A stretch of DNA of 64,000 nucleotides. Origin: Algicoccus sp048820935 (GTDB lineage Bacteria > Pseudomonadota > Gammaproteobacteria > Burkholderiales > Burkholderiaceae_B). Position 1 is the first letter of the stretch, and the number at the start of each line of letters is the position of its first letter. Both the position numbers and the translations under genes were made by a program. Positions 17,479 to 26,447 of the stretch are shown here, piece by piece. The stretch spans positions 237,469 to 301,468 of the forward strand of contig NZ_JBMERD010000002.1 in the NCBI RefSeq assembly GCF_048820935.1. Direction: 5' to 3'. The notes under the pieces are model-generated. The model was not told the DNA's origin, searched no databases, and worked only from the letters and a program-made list of their open reading frames with translations.

Positions 17479-18911
17479 TTTGGTTCAGTGTCTGTTGTCC
17501 CGATCTCCTCAGGTGTCTGGAGGTTGGGGCGACCACAAACTGACCAGATGATCAAAGCAAAACACAGCCAACCTAGAAATGCCAATTGAACCGATAAGTC
17601 TAGGCTCAGAATCAGATATAGGCAGCAAGCAATGCTGATGACCGGTGTCAATGGGTACAGCGGTACACGAAACCGCCCCGGCATAGTGGGGTGTTGTTTT
17701 CTTAAAAGGATGAGCGAGATTGCAACCGCAATAAACGCACCTAATGTGCCGATGCTCACCATCCCCCAGAGTAGCTTTGTCGGTACAAAGCCAGCGACTG
17801 GTACAACGAGTAACGTCGCAGCAAACACAGCCTGCCTTGGAATACCCTGTTTCGTATCGAGTTGTGCCAGTTTTCGCGGTAACAGACCGTCTCTGGCCAT
17901 GGCAAAATAGATTCTGGAAAGACCGTAGAGTGCCACGAGTGTGACGCTAAATATGGACAAGACTGCGCCTGTCGACAAGATGATTGAGCTCATCGGTGAG
18001 TGGGTGACAGACAATAAGATTTGCGACAATCCAGCCGATTGCGTGGCAAAGGCCGTAATGGGTTGAGCCCCCAGACTGCAGATCGTAATCAGAACGTAAA
18101 TAATAGTCACGATGACCAGCGCGCCTAGGATGGCCAGTGGAATGTTGCGATGGGGTCGAATGGCTTCTTCGCTGGCCGTGACAATCGAGTCAAGCCCCAC
18201 AAAACTAAAAAAGACAATTGCTGCTGCTTGGCTGATACCGCCTATACCGTACGGAATAAATGGTTCAAAATTCTCGCCATGAAATGCCGGAATAACAGCG
18301 ATCGCAAAAAGTGTCAGTAAGCCGATTTTAAGAAGTGTGAGTACAGCGTTAATGGTGGCCGATTGACGTGAGCCTCGTAAAAGCAGAGTGGCACAGAGGA
18401 TCACCATTACCATGGCAGGATAATTGCCGTAATGCGGTAGAGGATCTGCTGGTGTGGGTGCTTGAAATGCAGAGATGCTCCAGACAGCAGGAATCTGCCA
18501 GCCGGTCACTAGACGTAAGGCTTCATTCAGATAATGGCTCCAGCCGACAGCAACTGCAGCGGCTGCGACACCCCACTCAAGTACAAGGCACGCGCCAACC
18601 AGAATCGCAAAGCCCTGACCCATGGTCATGTACGCGTAGGTGTAGCAGGAGCCTGAAACAGGGATGGCGCTCGCAACTTCTGCATAGCAAAGAGCCGTTA
18701 AGCCTGCTGCCATGGCGGCAATCAGAAATGACAGAATGATGGCTGGACCCGCCATAGGTGCAGCTTCAGTGAGTACAAAAAAGATGCCAGTTCCCAGTGT
18801 GCTGCCGATACCCATGAGTAGTAGTGACGCGAGACCAATGGTTCGGGTTAATTCATGACCAGTCCTGGCTTGTGATTCGGGGAATGGTTTTTTGAGTAAA
18901 AAACGACGCAT
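17457..18911 (-). CDS. APC-superfamily cationic-amino-acid-type permease
   Basis: A 484-residue membrane protein with about twelve hydrophobic segments. The first membrane span carries GIGSTLGTGIFFVL, the unwound substrate-binding helix typical of the APC superfamily. FFSFVGLDSIVTASEE in span 6 and the loop PHRNIPLAI are characteristic of the CAT-type branch. It probably imports amino acids by proton symport, but the specificity is not readable. The coding 3' end overlaps argC convergently. No regulator is adjacent. Confidence 0.9.
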   Translation of the reverse strand: MRRFLLKKPFPESQARTGHELTRTIGLASLLLMGIGSTLGTGIFFVLTEAAPMAGPAIILSFLIAAMAAGLTALCYAEVASAIPVSGSCYTYAYMTMGQGFAILVGACLVLEWGVAAAAVAVGWSHYLNEALRLVTGWQIPAVWSISAFQAPTPADPLPHYGNYPAMVMVILCATLLLRGSRQSATINAVLTLLKIGLLTLFAIAVIPAFHGENFEPFIPYGIGGISQAAAIVFFSFVGLDSIVTASEEAIRPHRNIPLAILGALVIVTIIYVLITICSLGAQPITAFATQSAGLSQILLSVTHSPMSSIILSTGAVLSIFSVTLVALYGLSRIYFAMARDGLLPRKLAQLDTKQGIPRQAVFAATLLVVPVAGFVPTKLLWGMVSIGTLGAFIAVAISLILLRKQHPTMPGRFRVPLYPLTPVISIACCLYLILSLDLSVQLAFLGWLCFALIIWSVCGRPNLQTPEEIGTTDTEPNQGKIAT

Positions 18912-19012
18912 ACAAACATTTCCTGGTATCGAAGTGAGCGGTTAAAGCCGCGATGATCTTAGGCGAGCTTTTAGCCAAGGTTTATGGTCTACTAAAACTA
19001 AGTTTTGTTTTA

Positions 19013-19153
19013 TTATATGGGAATTTGATTAAACCATTGGTGGCGGCTGAGACGGGAAATTAGCGATTCCTGCTGATACTCTGCCCAACGAGTCAAGTCG
19101 GCACTGTGGAGGATGACCGTGATGTGGTTGGGGGTAATCCCCGATAGTTGCAT
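19013..19153 (-). CDS. candidate small ORF (46 aa) in the permease-erpA gap
   Basis: The 339-base gap 18912-19250 contains a leftward frame with an ATG at 19153 and 46 codons. Its composition looks protein-like (MQLSGITPNHITVILHSAD, then several charged and aromatic residues). The frame stays open for at least another 16 codons upstream, to an in-frame stop, but without a better ATG. I see no convincing ribosome site. It could be a small gene, the C-terminal remnant of a lost gene, or chance. The rest of the gap carries an A+T-rich block near 18990-19020 and presumably the promoters of the permease and erpA. Confidence 0.25.
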   Translation of the reverse strand: MQLSGITPNHITVILHSADLTRWAEYQQESLISRLSRHQWFNQIPI

Positions 19154-19250
19154 AAAATCGTTTATGATCACGTCATGTAAAGGTCCGTTTAAGGACAGCA
19201 GCTTAGACTAAAATGAGCTGTTAACGATCATTGATGTCAGGAGTACCATC

Positions 19251-19619
19251 ATGAGCAGTGTGAGTGAAACTGTTGATCTGCAGGCGCCACCGCCACCAAT
19301 TATGTTTACAGATTCAGCCGCTGAAAAGGTGCGCGATCTGTTGATTGACGAAGGTAATTCGAACCTGAAATTGCGCGTATTTGTGCAAGGCGGGGGTTGC
19401 TCCGGGTTTCAGTATGGATTTACCTTTGATGAGGACGTGAACGAAGATGACACGTCTCTAGAAAAGATGGGTGTTCAGTTATTGGTCGATCCGATGAGCT
19501 TCCAGTATCTGGTGGGCGCCGAAATTGACTACAAAGAAGATCTGGAAGGTGCGCAGTTTGTGATTCGCAATCCAAACGCTGCAACCACATGTGGATGTGG
19601 CTCGTCGTTTGACGTGTAA
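19251..19619 (+). CDS. erpA: iron-sulfur cluster insertion protein ErpA
   Basis: A 122-residue A-type carrier with the three conserved cysteines: Cys50 in QGGGCSGFQYGF and Cys114/Cys116 in TTCGCGSSF. It transfers [4Fe-4S] or [2Fe-2S] clusters to apoproteins. The N-terminal 20 residues are a variable, Pro-rich extension common in beta-proteobacterial ErpA. A GGAG ribosome site precedes the ATG. It stands alone, followed by a terminator shared with the convergent anmK gene. Likely clients within this window include the [2Fe-2S] subunit of the molybdenum hydroxylase, though that is inference. Confidence 0.96.
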   Translation: MSSVSETVDLQAPPPPIMFTDSAAEKVRDLLIDEGNSNLKLRVFVQGGGCSGFQYGFTFDEDVNEDDTSLEKMGVQLLVDPMSFQYLVGAEIDYKEDLEGAQFVIRNPNAATTCGCGSSFDV

Positions 19620-19654
19620 TTGATCACATCGAATCTACTTTTTAGCATCTTCAG

Positions 19655-19687
19655 TGGCCGTGGGTGCGTTCACCCGTGGCCATTTTT
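19655..19687 (+). terminator. erpA intrinsic terminator
   Basis: A 12-base-pair stem with two G-U pairs (19655-19666 with 19671-19682) and a four-base loop is followed by a T run. It lies between the converging erpA and anmK genes. Confidence 0.8.
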
Positions 19688-19694
19688 TCCTTTT

Positions 19695-20855
19695 TTATGC
19701 AGGCCAACGTGCGCCAGGGACGCGAGGTCCTTGTGCACCTGTCACATCTGATAGTGCAATGGCAATCCGATGGTGGTGGCTCCATGCGAGCCATGCAAAG
19801 GCCATCGCTTCCATGTCCTGACTAGCCACACCGAGTTCATCGGTGGGCGTTACATGAATGCCCAGCGTTTTAAAACGATCCATGAGTGCCGTGTTGTGCA
19901 CACCACCGCCGCAGCCGTAGACGTGTTGAATGGGTGGCTGGATGTTGAGCTGTTGTAAGGCGTCAAAAACGGTTTGCGCTGTGAGTTGCTGTAGGGTGGC
20001 TTGGACGTCCTGTGGTGAGAGCTGATTTTGAAATGGAATCAACGTTTGTTGTAACCAATTCAGATTGAAGAGATCGCGACCCGTGGACTTTGGGGGTGGC
20101 AGTGACAACCAAGGCTGCGAAGCGATAAGTGCGTTCAGCAAAGATTCAGAGACCTTGCCTTGTGCACCCCATTGTCCGCCACGATCAAATGGTTCACCTG
20201 TATGCAATGCGCACCAGGCATCCATTAGCATGTTGGCTGGGCCGGTATCAAACCCGCGTACAGGCGCATTGGGTTCAAGAATCGTGACATTGGCAATGCC
20301 ACCCAAGTTCAGAATGACACGTGTTTGCTGATCTCCAAACAAATACGAATGAAAGGCCGGTACAAGTGGTGCGCCTTGGCCGCCTGCTGCAATGTCGCGA
20401 GACCGAAAATCTGCAATCACATCAATTTGGGTTAATTCAGCTAATCGAGCTGGGGCGTTGAGCTGGATGGTGTATTGCAAATCAGGTTGATGGCGGATGG
20501 TTTGTCCATGTGCACCGATAGCGATGATTGCGTCAGACGTGTAATTGGTTTGTTGCAGTAGTTTGTGAACAGCACGGGCATAGAGGTCGGCTAGTGCATT
20601 GCTGATAAGCGCAGCTTGATGAAGTTCATTCGATTGCGGTGTATGTAGTTCGAGTAGTTGGGCACGTAGCTGGGGCTCAAAAGGCTCATGCCAGCGTGCG
20701 ATCACATAAGGTCGCTCGTATGCCGTCTGAGTTTGTAATGATGGGTGTGGAAGTCTGGCTAGAACAGCATCGACGCCGTCTAGACTAGTGCCAGACATCA
20801 GACCGATATAGAGCTCGGTCTGATTGTCTGGAGTGGACTGCAGATTGCCGCGCAT
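19695..20855 (-). CDS. anmK: anhydro-N-acetylmuramic acid kinase
   Basis: A 386-residue sugar kinase of the ASKHA fold. It cleaves the 1,6-anhydro ring of anhMurNAc and phosphorylates it in peptidoglycan recycling. The phosphate-binding loop is YIGLMSGTSLDGVDAVL; other marks are IGAHGQTIRHQP, LNLGGIANVT and FDTGPANMLMDAW. The C-terminal YGCGGGVHNTALM closes the ATP site. The next gene on the same strand, 21 bp upstream, is the M23 peptidase, and mpl is also in this window, so muropeptide turnover is well represented. Confidence 0.96.
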   Translation of the reverse strand: MRGNLQSTPDNQTELYIGLMSGTSLDGVDAVLARLPHPSLQTQTAYERPYVIARWHEPFEPQLRAQLLELHTPQSNELHQAALISNALADLYARAVHKLLQQTNYTSDAIIAIGAHGQTIRHQPDLQYTIQLNAPARLAELTQIDVIADFRSRDIAAGGQGAPLVPAFHSYLFGDQQTRVILNLGGIANVTILEPNAPVRGFDTGPANMLMDAWCALHTGEPFDRGGQWGAQGKVSESLLNALIASQPWLSLPPPKSTGRDLFNLNWLQQTLIPFQNQLSPQDVQATLQQLTAQTVFDALQQLNIQPPIQHVYGCGGGVHNTALMDRFKTLGIHVTPTDELGVASQDMEAMAFAWLAWSHHHRIAIALSDVTGAQGPRVPGARWPA

Positions 20856-20876
20856 GACGTGTCTGGCGCGTCTGTT

Positions 20877-22259
20877 TTAGCGAAATGCGACTTTCAGGAT
20901 ATCTGGATTGTCTTTCTGCAAAGTGGCCAATCGCTCAATCTGCGTGCGCAGTGGCTCGATGGCGGCTGTGAATGCTTTGACTTGTTGCTCTTCAAGTGCA
21001 ATCACTTCAGGCAGTTTGATGCCATGGGGATCAATTGGCTTGCCGTTGACACGGAACTCATAGTGCAGATGGGGACCCGTTGCCCAACCAGTTGATCCGA
21101 CAAATCCGATCACATCACCTTGAGAAACGCGATCACCTTTTTTAAGGCCTTTTGCAAAGCGACTTTGGTGAGCGTAAAGCGTTGTGATGTTGTTGGGGTG
21201 ACGCAAGATGATCGTATTACCGTATCCGCGCATGCTTGATATCGCTTCAACGACACCGTCTGCACTGGCACGAATGGGTGTACCGCTGGGTGCAGCCAAG
21301 TCGACACCATTGTGGCTGCGCCATTTGTTGTGGATCGGATGCTTGCGCATACCAAAGGTCGAGCTCACACGTGTAAATTTGATGGGGTTGCGCAAAAATG
21401 CGCCTCGAAGGTTTTTACCTGTGGCGTCGTAGTAACCACCAGACTGATTGCCTTCGGCATACCAGTAGGCTTCTGATTTACGGCCTTTGTTGATGAACTC
21501 CACTGCCAACACACGACCAGCGCCTGCGGGGCGACCTTCGTGATAGCGAGTTTCATAGATCACACGAAATTGATCGCCTTTGCGCATGTCACGCATGAAG
21601 TCGATCTTGTCGCTCAGAATCTCAGCCATCTGAATGGTCACGCCATCTGGAATGCCGGCAGCGTCAGTGGCTGCAAACAGGGAAGATTCAATGACACCGA
21701 AGCCCACTTGTGTTGAGGATTCGGTTTGTTTGGAGACTTCTTTAGCCTCAAAATTCTTTTCTGCGGTTTTGCTGATTTCCAGATACTGAGTTAGGTGTTC
21801 GCCTTTGTTTTCAGTGCCGGGTGTATGGTAGTAACGAACCCAACGCAGACCGCCATGGCCGTCGTGAGCGGCTTGAACTGTACGGCCAGGCACGAGGCGG
21901 TGACCGGCGCGTGCGTCTTTATTCACGTTGATGAAGTGAATCAGGCCGTCTTCAGAAACGCCAAGGCGGTTGAGCACAGCCGCGATGGTATCGCCGGACT
22001 CAATGCGGGTTTCTGTGAAAAATGTATCGACTTCAGCTTCTGTGCTCACGATGGGGGTGGTGTCACGTAAGGACACACCCATGACATCAGACACGAGCAT
22101 TCGCGAAACTGGGGCTTCACCCGAAGGTTTGACCATGGCGACTGCGCCAGCTGCAACCAGCATGCCGCCGACCATAGAGCCAAGTATGAAGCGTGTAGGA
22201 ATGCGAGAGCGGGGTGTCGTATGATTGGGTGTTGACTTTGTTTGCATGGGCATACTCAT
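20877..22259 (-). CDS. M23-family (LytM) murein endopeptidase with OapA/LysM-like domain
   Basis: A 460-residue protein with a short basic N-terminus and one signal-anchor (about residues 25-45). A periplasmic LysM/OapA-like region (ESGDTIAAVLNRLGVSEDG) follows, then a C-terminal LytM domain. The zinc motifs are HNGVDLAAPSGTPI (HxxxD) and GPHLHYEFRVNG (HxH), with GGYYDATGKNLRGAFLRNP before them, as in MepM/NlpD-type endopeptidases. It should cut peptide cross-links during wall growth. Several Met codons near the start leave the exact N-terminus open by a few residues. Confidence 0.93.
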   Translation of the reverse strand: MSMPMQTKSTPNHTTPRSRIPTRFILGSMVGGMLVAAGAVAMVKPSGEAPVSRMLVSDVMGVSLRDTTPIVSTEAEVDTFFTETRIESGDTIAAVLNRLGVSEDGLIHFINVNKDARAGHRLVPGRTVQAAHDGHGGLRWVRYYHTPGTENKGEHLTQYLEISKTAEKNFEAKEVSKQTESSTQVGFGVIESSLFAATDAAGIPDGVTIQMAEILSDKIDFMRDMRKGDQFRVIYETRYHEGRPAGAGRVLAVEFINKGRKSEAYWYAEGNQSGGYYDATGKNLRGAFLRNPIKFTRVSSTFGMRKHPIHNKWRSHNGVDLAAPSGTPIRASADGVVEAISSMRGYGNTIILRHPNNITTLYAHQSRFAKGLKKGDRVSQGDVIGFVGSTGWATGPHLHYEFRVNGKPIDPHGIKLPEVIALEEQQVKAFTAAIEPLRTQIERLATLQKDNPDILKVAFR

Positions 22260-22455
22260 TGTGGCGAGTCAGAAAAAAGGAAAACCACGACACCCGTGCG
22301 GTGTCGGAAGTCATGTATCCAAAGCTGTCATAATGTTAGCCTAGTTTTTAAATGAATAACCTTAAGTGATGTTCTGATTGACATATTATGCTCAGAGCAC
22401 CAGCCAGAAGGCTTTTCGGCATGGCCAGATTTGCCGAGTGATTGATTAATAGACT

Positions 22456-23730
22456 ATGAACACGATCCCTGAAAATAAAATCTCATCAAACCGTCAGACT
22501 GAGCGCGAAGCGCCCAAATACCCGATTACTGATCGTGTTCGGGAAAGTATGGCGATTGTCCTGCGCGGCTGTGACGAGTTGCTGGTGCCTGCTGAGTTTG
22601 AACAAAAGCTTGCCCGCAGTGAAGCCACCGGCGAGCCACTTCGAATCAAGTTGGGACTAGACCCGACAGCGCCCGACATTCACTTGGGTCACACCGTTGT
22701 GCTCAATAAGTTGCGCCAATTACAAGATTTGGGGCACACGGTTATTTTTCTGATTGGTGATTTCACCTCCATGATTGGGGACCCATCCGGTCGTAACGCC
22801 ACCCGCCCACCACTGACTGCGGCGCAAATTGAAGAAAACGCCAAAACGTATTATGCGCAAGCCAGCATGGTGCTTGATCCTGAGCGTACAGAGATTCGTT
22901 ACAACTCTGAATGGTGTGATCAGTTGGGTGCGCGCGGCATGATTGAACTCGCCTCAAAACACACCGTTGCCAGAATGTTGGAGCGTGAAGACTTTACGCA
23001 ACGCTATCGCCAAGGTGTGTCGATCTCGATTCATGAGTTTTTATACCCACTGATGCAGGGTTATGACTCTGTGGCATTGAAGTCCGATTTGGAATTGGGC
23101 GGCACCGACCAGAAGTTCAACTTACTGGTGGGACGTGAGTTACAACGAGAGTATGGTCAAGAACCTCAGTGCATTTTAACGATGCCATTGCTTGAGGGAA
23201 CTGACGGCGTTGAAAAGATGTCCAAGAGCAAAGGGAATTACATTGGCATTAGCGAGCCTGCAGAGCAGATGTTCGGTAAGCTGATGTCAATCTCGGATGA
23301 ATTGATGTGGCGTTACTTTGAATTGTTGTCATTTCGCTCGCTTCAAGACGTAGAGGCTTTAAAAGAAGCTGTTGAGCAGGGACGCAATCCGCGCGATGTC
23401 AAAGTGGAGCTTGCGCTGGAAATTGTGGCACGCTTCCATAATGAGGAGGCTGCGCAGGCTGCATTGGCTGCTTTTGAGGCAAGGTTTCGCGATGGTGCGA
23501 TCCCCGAAGATATCGATGAAGTGAGTTTAGGGCCTGCCCCGATGGGTATCCTGAAGGTGTTGCGCGAAGCCAATTTGGTGAGCTCTGGCTCCGAGGCCCA
23601 GCGTAATGTTCAGCAAGGCGGTGTTCGCGTCGATGGTCAAAAGGTCGAAGATCGATCCTTGAGCCTCGAGCAAGGGACCTATGTCGTGCAAGTCGGCAAG
23701 CGCCGATTTGCCAGAGTTACGATCGAGTGA
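22456..23730 (+). CDS. tyrS: tyrosyl-tRNA synthetase
   Basis: A 424-residue class I synthetase of the TyrRS-2 type found in many Gram-negative bacteria. The HIGH equivalent is HLGHTV in KLGLDPTAPDIHLGHT, the KMSKS loop is KMSKSKG, and a C-terminal S4 RNA-binding domain begins near VRVDGQKVEDRS. The first ~20 residues are a polar extension. It charges tRNA-Tyr. It diverges from the M23 gene across 196 bp, and is followed on the same strand by the YbhB-like gene. Confidence 0.96.
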   Translation: MNTIPENKISSNRQTEREAPKYPITDRVRESMAIVLRGCDELLVPAEFEQKLARSEATGEPLRIKLGLDPTAPDIHLGHTVVLNKLRQLQDLGHTVIFLIGDFTSMIGDPSGRNATRPPLTAAQIEENAKTYYAQASMVLDPERTEIRYNSEWCDQLGARGMIELASKHTVARMLEREDFTQRYRQGVSISIHEFLYPLMQGYDSVALKSDLELGGTDQKFNLLVGRELQREYGQEPQCILTMPLLEGTDGVEKMSKSKGNYIGISEPAEQMFGKLMSISDELMWRYFELLSFRSLQDVEALKEAVEQGRNPRDVKVELALEIVARFHNEEAAQAALAAFEARFRDGAIPEDIDEVSLGPAPMGILKVLREANLVSSGSEAQRNVQQGGVRVDGQKVEDRSLSLEQGTYVVQVGKRRFARVTIE

Positions 23731-23780
23731 ATTTAGATAGACCACTCGATTTGTCAGGTGTCAATGTATTGGAGGGTTGT

Positions 23781-24416
23781 ATGAAAGTCACCAGTCAGTC
23801 GTTTGAAGAACGGGGTGTGATCCCGGCGCGTTATGCATTCGGCAAGATTGATCCGCAGGCCCATATCGGGTTGGCCGACAATATCAGCCCGCATCTGGCT
23901 TGGGACGCTGTGCCTGAGCAGACCCAGTCTTTTGTGGTGGTGTGCCATGATCCGGATGCACCAACCGTGGGGGATGACGTTAATCAGGAAGGGCGTTCCG
24001 TCAGCGCAGATTTGCCCAGAGCAGATTTCATTCACTGGGTGCTGGTGGATATTCCAGCCGATCGGCGTGAGTTGAAGGAAGGTGAGTTTAGTCAGACAGT
24101 GACACCACGTGGTAAAGGTGGGCCGCTCACGATTCAAGAAATGCGCCAGGGCTTGAATGACTACACCAGCTGGTTTGCAAATGACCGAGATATGTCAGGT
24201 GACTATTTTGGGTATGACGGACCTTGCCCGCCTTGGAATGATGAACTTGTGCATCGATACATTTTTACCGTCTATGCGTTAGATGTAGACCGTGCACCCG
24301 TTGAAGGAACTTTTACCGCTAAAACATTGTTGGAAGCGATTCAGCCACATGTGCTCGGACAGGGCAGTATCACTGGGCTTTATACCTTGAATCCGGCGTT
24401 GGTGCCCGACGAATAA
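23781..24416 (+). CDS. YbhB/YbcL family (PEBP-like) protein
   Basis: The ATG at 23781 has a strong GGAGGG ribosome site nine bases upstream, which decides the start over a GTG frame from 23727 that would overlap tyrS. The 211-residue product has phosphatidylethanolamine-binding-protein motifs: CHDPDAPT in the ligand-binding strand, FIHWVLVDIPA, GYDGPCPPWND and HRYIFTVYALD. Length is greater than YbhB of E. coli (158 residues) because of insertions around residues 80-100 and 120-145. The ligand and function are unknown. Confidence 0.88.
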   Translation: MKVTSQSFEERGVIPARYAFGKIDPQAHIGLADNISPHLAWDAVPEQTQSFVVVCHDPDAPTVGDDVNQEGRSVSADLPRADFIHWVLVDIPADRRELKEGEFSQTVTPRGKGGPLTIQEMRQGLNDYTSWFANDRDMSGDYFGYDGPCPPWNDELVHRYIFTVYALDVDRAPVEGTFTAKTLLEAIQPHVLGQGSITGLYTLNPALVPDE

Positions 24417-24671
24417 CGTTTTAAGATCAGGCAGTTGATTCCAGCCGACGGTGCGAGTGGCTTTTAGAGCCTGATCTCGCTTTAAATTGTGTTTTTGATC
24501 GAACCCCAATGGTGTGTTCCGTAGGGGTTTGACCCAATAGCCTTGACGAAAGCGGTACAATCGCACACCTGAAACCCGACAAGTCCGCCAGTTTGGTGTG
24601 AATGCCATTGGAAATGGGCTTGTTTTCTAATGCCTTGCCGGCTGCCTCCAAACCTTGCAGGAATTGCACAC
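24417..24671 (+). promoter_or_regulatory. structured intergenic region before glyA
   Basis: Two inverted repeats lie in this 255-base gap. The first pairs 24424-24432 with 24470-24478 and encloses a smaller stem; it probably terminates or stabilises the upstream message. The second pairs AACCCC (24502-24507) with GGGGTT (24524-24529), upstream of promoter-like TTGACG and TACAAT sequences whose spacing is not standard. No known riboswitch class is recognised. Confidence 0.4.
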
Positions 24672-25916
24672 ATGTTCGATCGAAATCAGACGCTTGACCG
24701 CGTGGACCCACAAGTCTGGGATGCTATTCAGAAAGAAGACCGTCGTCAGGAAGAGCATATCGAGTTAATCGCCTCAGAAAACTACACCAGTCCAGCGGTG
24801 ATGCAGGCGCAAGGCTCGCAGATGACCAACAAGTATGCCGAGGGCTATCCTGGCAAACGTTATTATGGTGGCTGCGAATTTGTCGATATCGTCGAAGATC
24901 TCGCAATCGAGCGTGCCAAAGAGCTCTTTGGTGCTGAAGCAGCGAACGTGCAGCCTAACTCTGGTTCACAAGCCAACCAGGGCGTGTACATGGCCATGCT
25001 CAAGCCCGGTGATACCGTGTTGGGGATGAGTCTGGCAGAAGGTGGTCACTTGACACACGGTGCCAGTGTGAATGCCTCTGGCAAACTGTACCGTTTTGTA
25101 CAGTACGGCTTGGATGCCAACGAAGTGTTGGACTATGACCGCGTCGAAGAGCTCGCTAAAACAGAAAAACCCAAGATGATTGTGGCCGGTGCGTCAGCGT
25201 ATTCCTTGCGCATGGATTTTGAGCGTCTGGGTCGCATCGCACACGAGAATGGTGCGCTGTTCATGGTGGACGTTGCCCATTACGCCGGTCTGGTTGCCGG
25301 TGGCGCATATCCCAGCCCCGTGCCTTATGCAGACTTTGTGACATCGACAACCCACAAATCATTGCGCGGTCCTCGTGGTGGCTTGATTTTGATGAAGTCA
25401 GAGTACGAGCGTGCCATTAACTCAGCGATTTTCCCAGGTATCCAGGGTGGTCCGTTGATGCACGTCATTGCCGCCAAAGCCGTTTGCTTTAAAGAAGCCT
25501 TGCAGCCAGAATTTAAAGATTACGCCAAACAAGTCATTGAAAACGCTCAAGCGCTTGCCGACACATTGGTTAAACGCGGTCTGCGGATTGTGTCTGGCCG
25601 TACAGAAAGTCACGTCATGCTCGTGGATCTGCGCGCTAAAGGCATCACCGGTAAGTTGGCTGAAGAAGCACTGGGTGAAGCACACATCACAGTCAACAAA
25701 AACGCCATTCCAAATGATCCAGAAAAACCATTTGTGACCAGCGGTGTCCGTTTGGGTACACCTGCGATCACGACACGTGGTTTTGGGATTGAAGAAACCG
25801 TGTTGACAGCAAATCTGTTTGCAGATGTCTTGGATAACCCACACGACCAGGACAATCTCCTGAAAGTACGTGAACGTGTCCATGCGTTGACATCGGCTTT
25901 CCCGGTTTACAAGTAA
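24672..25916 (+). CDS. glyA: serine hydroxymethyltransferase
   Basis: The ATG at 24672 gives 414 residues starting MFDRNQTLDRVDPQ, the normal SHMT length. An in-frame ATG 42 bases upstream would add a non-conserved tail. Motifs: IELIASENYTSPAVMQAQGS, the glycine-rich YGGCEFVD, and TSTTHKSLRGPRGG with the PLP lysine. The enzyme interconverts serine and glycine with tetrahydrofolate. The rightward series glyA-nrdR-ribD-ribE is a common Burkholderiales order. Spacing to nrdR is 18 bp, so they may be co-transcribed. Confidence 0.97.
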   Translation: MFDRNQTLDRVDPQVWDAIQKEDRRQEEHIELIASENYTSPAVMQAQGSQMTNKYAEGYPGKRYYGGCEFVDIVEDLAIERAKELFGAEAANVQPNSGSQANQGVYMAMLKPGDTVLGMSLAEGGHLTHGASVNASGKLYRFVQYGLDANEVLDYDRVEELAKTEKPKMIVAGASAYSLRMDFERLGRIAHENGALFMVDVAHYAGLVAGGAYPSPVPYADFVTSTTHKSLRGPRGGLILMKSEYERAINSAIFPGIQGGPLMHVIAAKAVCFKEALQPEFKDYAKQVIENAQALADTLVKRGLRIVSGRTESHVMLVDLRAKGITGKLAEEALGEAHITVNKNAIPNDPEKPFVTSGVRLGTPAITTRGFGIEETVLTANLFADVLDNPHDQDNLLKVRERVHALTSAFPVYK

Positions 25917-25934
25917 TTCATAAGGCAAAACAGG

Positions 25935-26408
25935 ATGAAATGTCCTTATTGCAGGCATAACGCGACATCTGTCGCTGATTCGCGAGAGACAGAAGACGGC
26001 GAAGTGATTCGTCGTCGCCGTCGTTGCGAGCACTGTGACAAGCGTTTCACAACCTATGAACGTGCCGAACTGGCCATGCCGATTGTGGTTAAACGCAACG
26101 GCGTGCGCCAGGAATATGACGCCAGCAAATTAGAAGCCAGTCTTAAGCTTGCCTTGCGCAAGCGTCCAGTGAGTACCGATGAAATCGACCGAGTCGTTCA
26201 TCGCATTAATGAGCAACTCCTAGTGAGTGGTCAGCGTGAAGTCAGTACGGAAACCATCGGTGGCTTGGTCATGGATGAGCTGAGCCGTCTTGATAAAGTG
26301 GCTTATGTGCGTTTCGCCTCGGTTTATCAAAGTTTTGAAGACATCGGCGAATTTATCCATGCCATCCAAGCCATGCAAACACCCAAATCGGGTGGCGCAT
26401 CGGATTAA
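25935..26408 (+). CDS. nrdR: transcriptional repressor NrdR
   Basis: A 157-residue regulator of ribonucleotide reductase genes. The zinc ribbon uses CPYC at the start and CEHC after the basic RRRRRCEHCDKRFTTYER block. The ATP-cone domain (about residues 48-140) begins VVKRNGVRQEYDASKL. It senses ATP/dATP and binds NrdR boxes. No ribonucleotide reductase gene lies in this window. The stop is directly followed by candidate ribD starts, so the two are coupled. Confidence 0.97.
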   Translation: MKCPYCRHNATSVADSRETEDGEVIRRRRRCEHCDKRFTTYERAELAMPIVVKRNGVRQEYDASKLEASLKLALRKRPVSTDEIDRVVHRINEQLLVSGQREVSTETIGGLVMDELSRLDKVAYVRFASVYQSFEDIGEFIHAIQAMQTPKSGGASD

Positions 26409-26447
26409 GTGGTGAGCAGGGTGTCTGAGTCAAACTTCGAATCAGAC

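Noticed and set aside
24427..24711. leftward frames across the glyA leader
   Set aside because: They overlap the glyA start and hairpins and show no family features.
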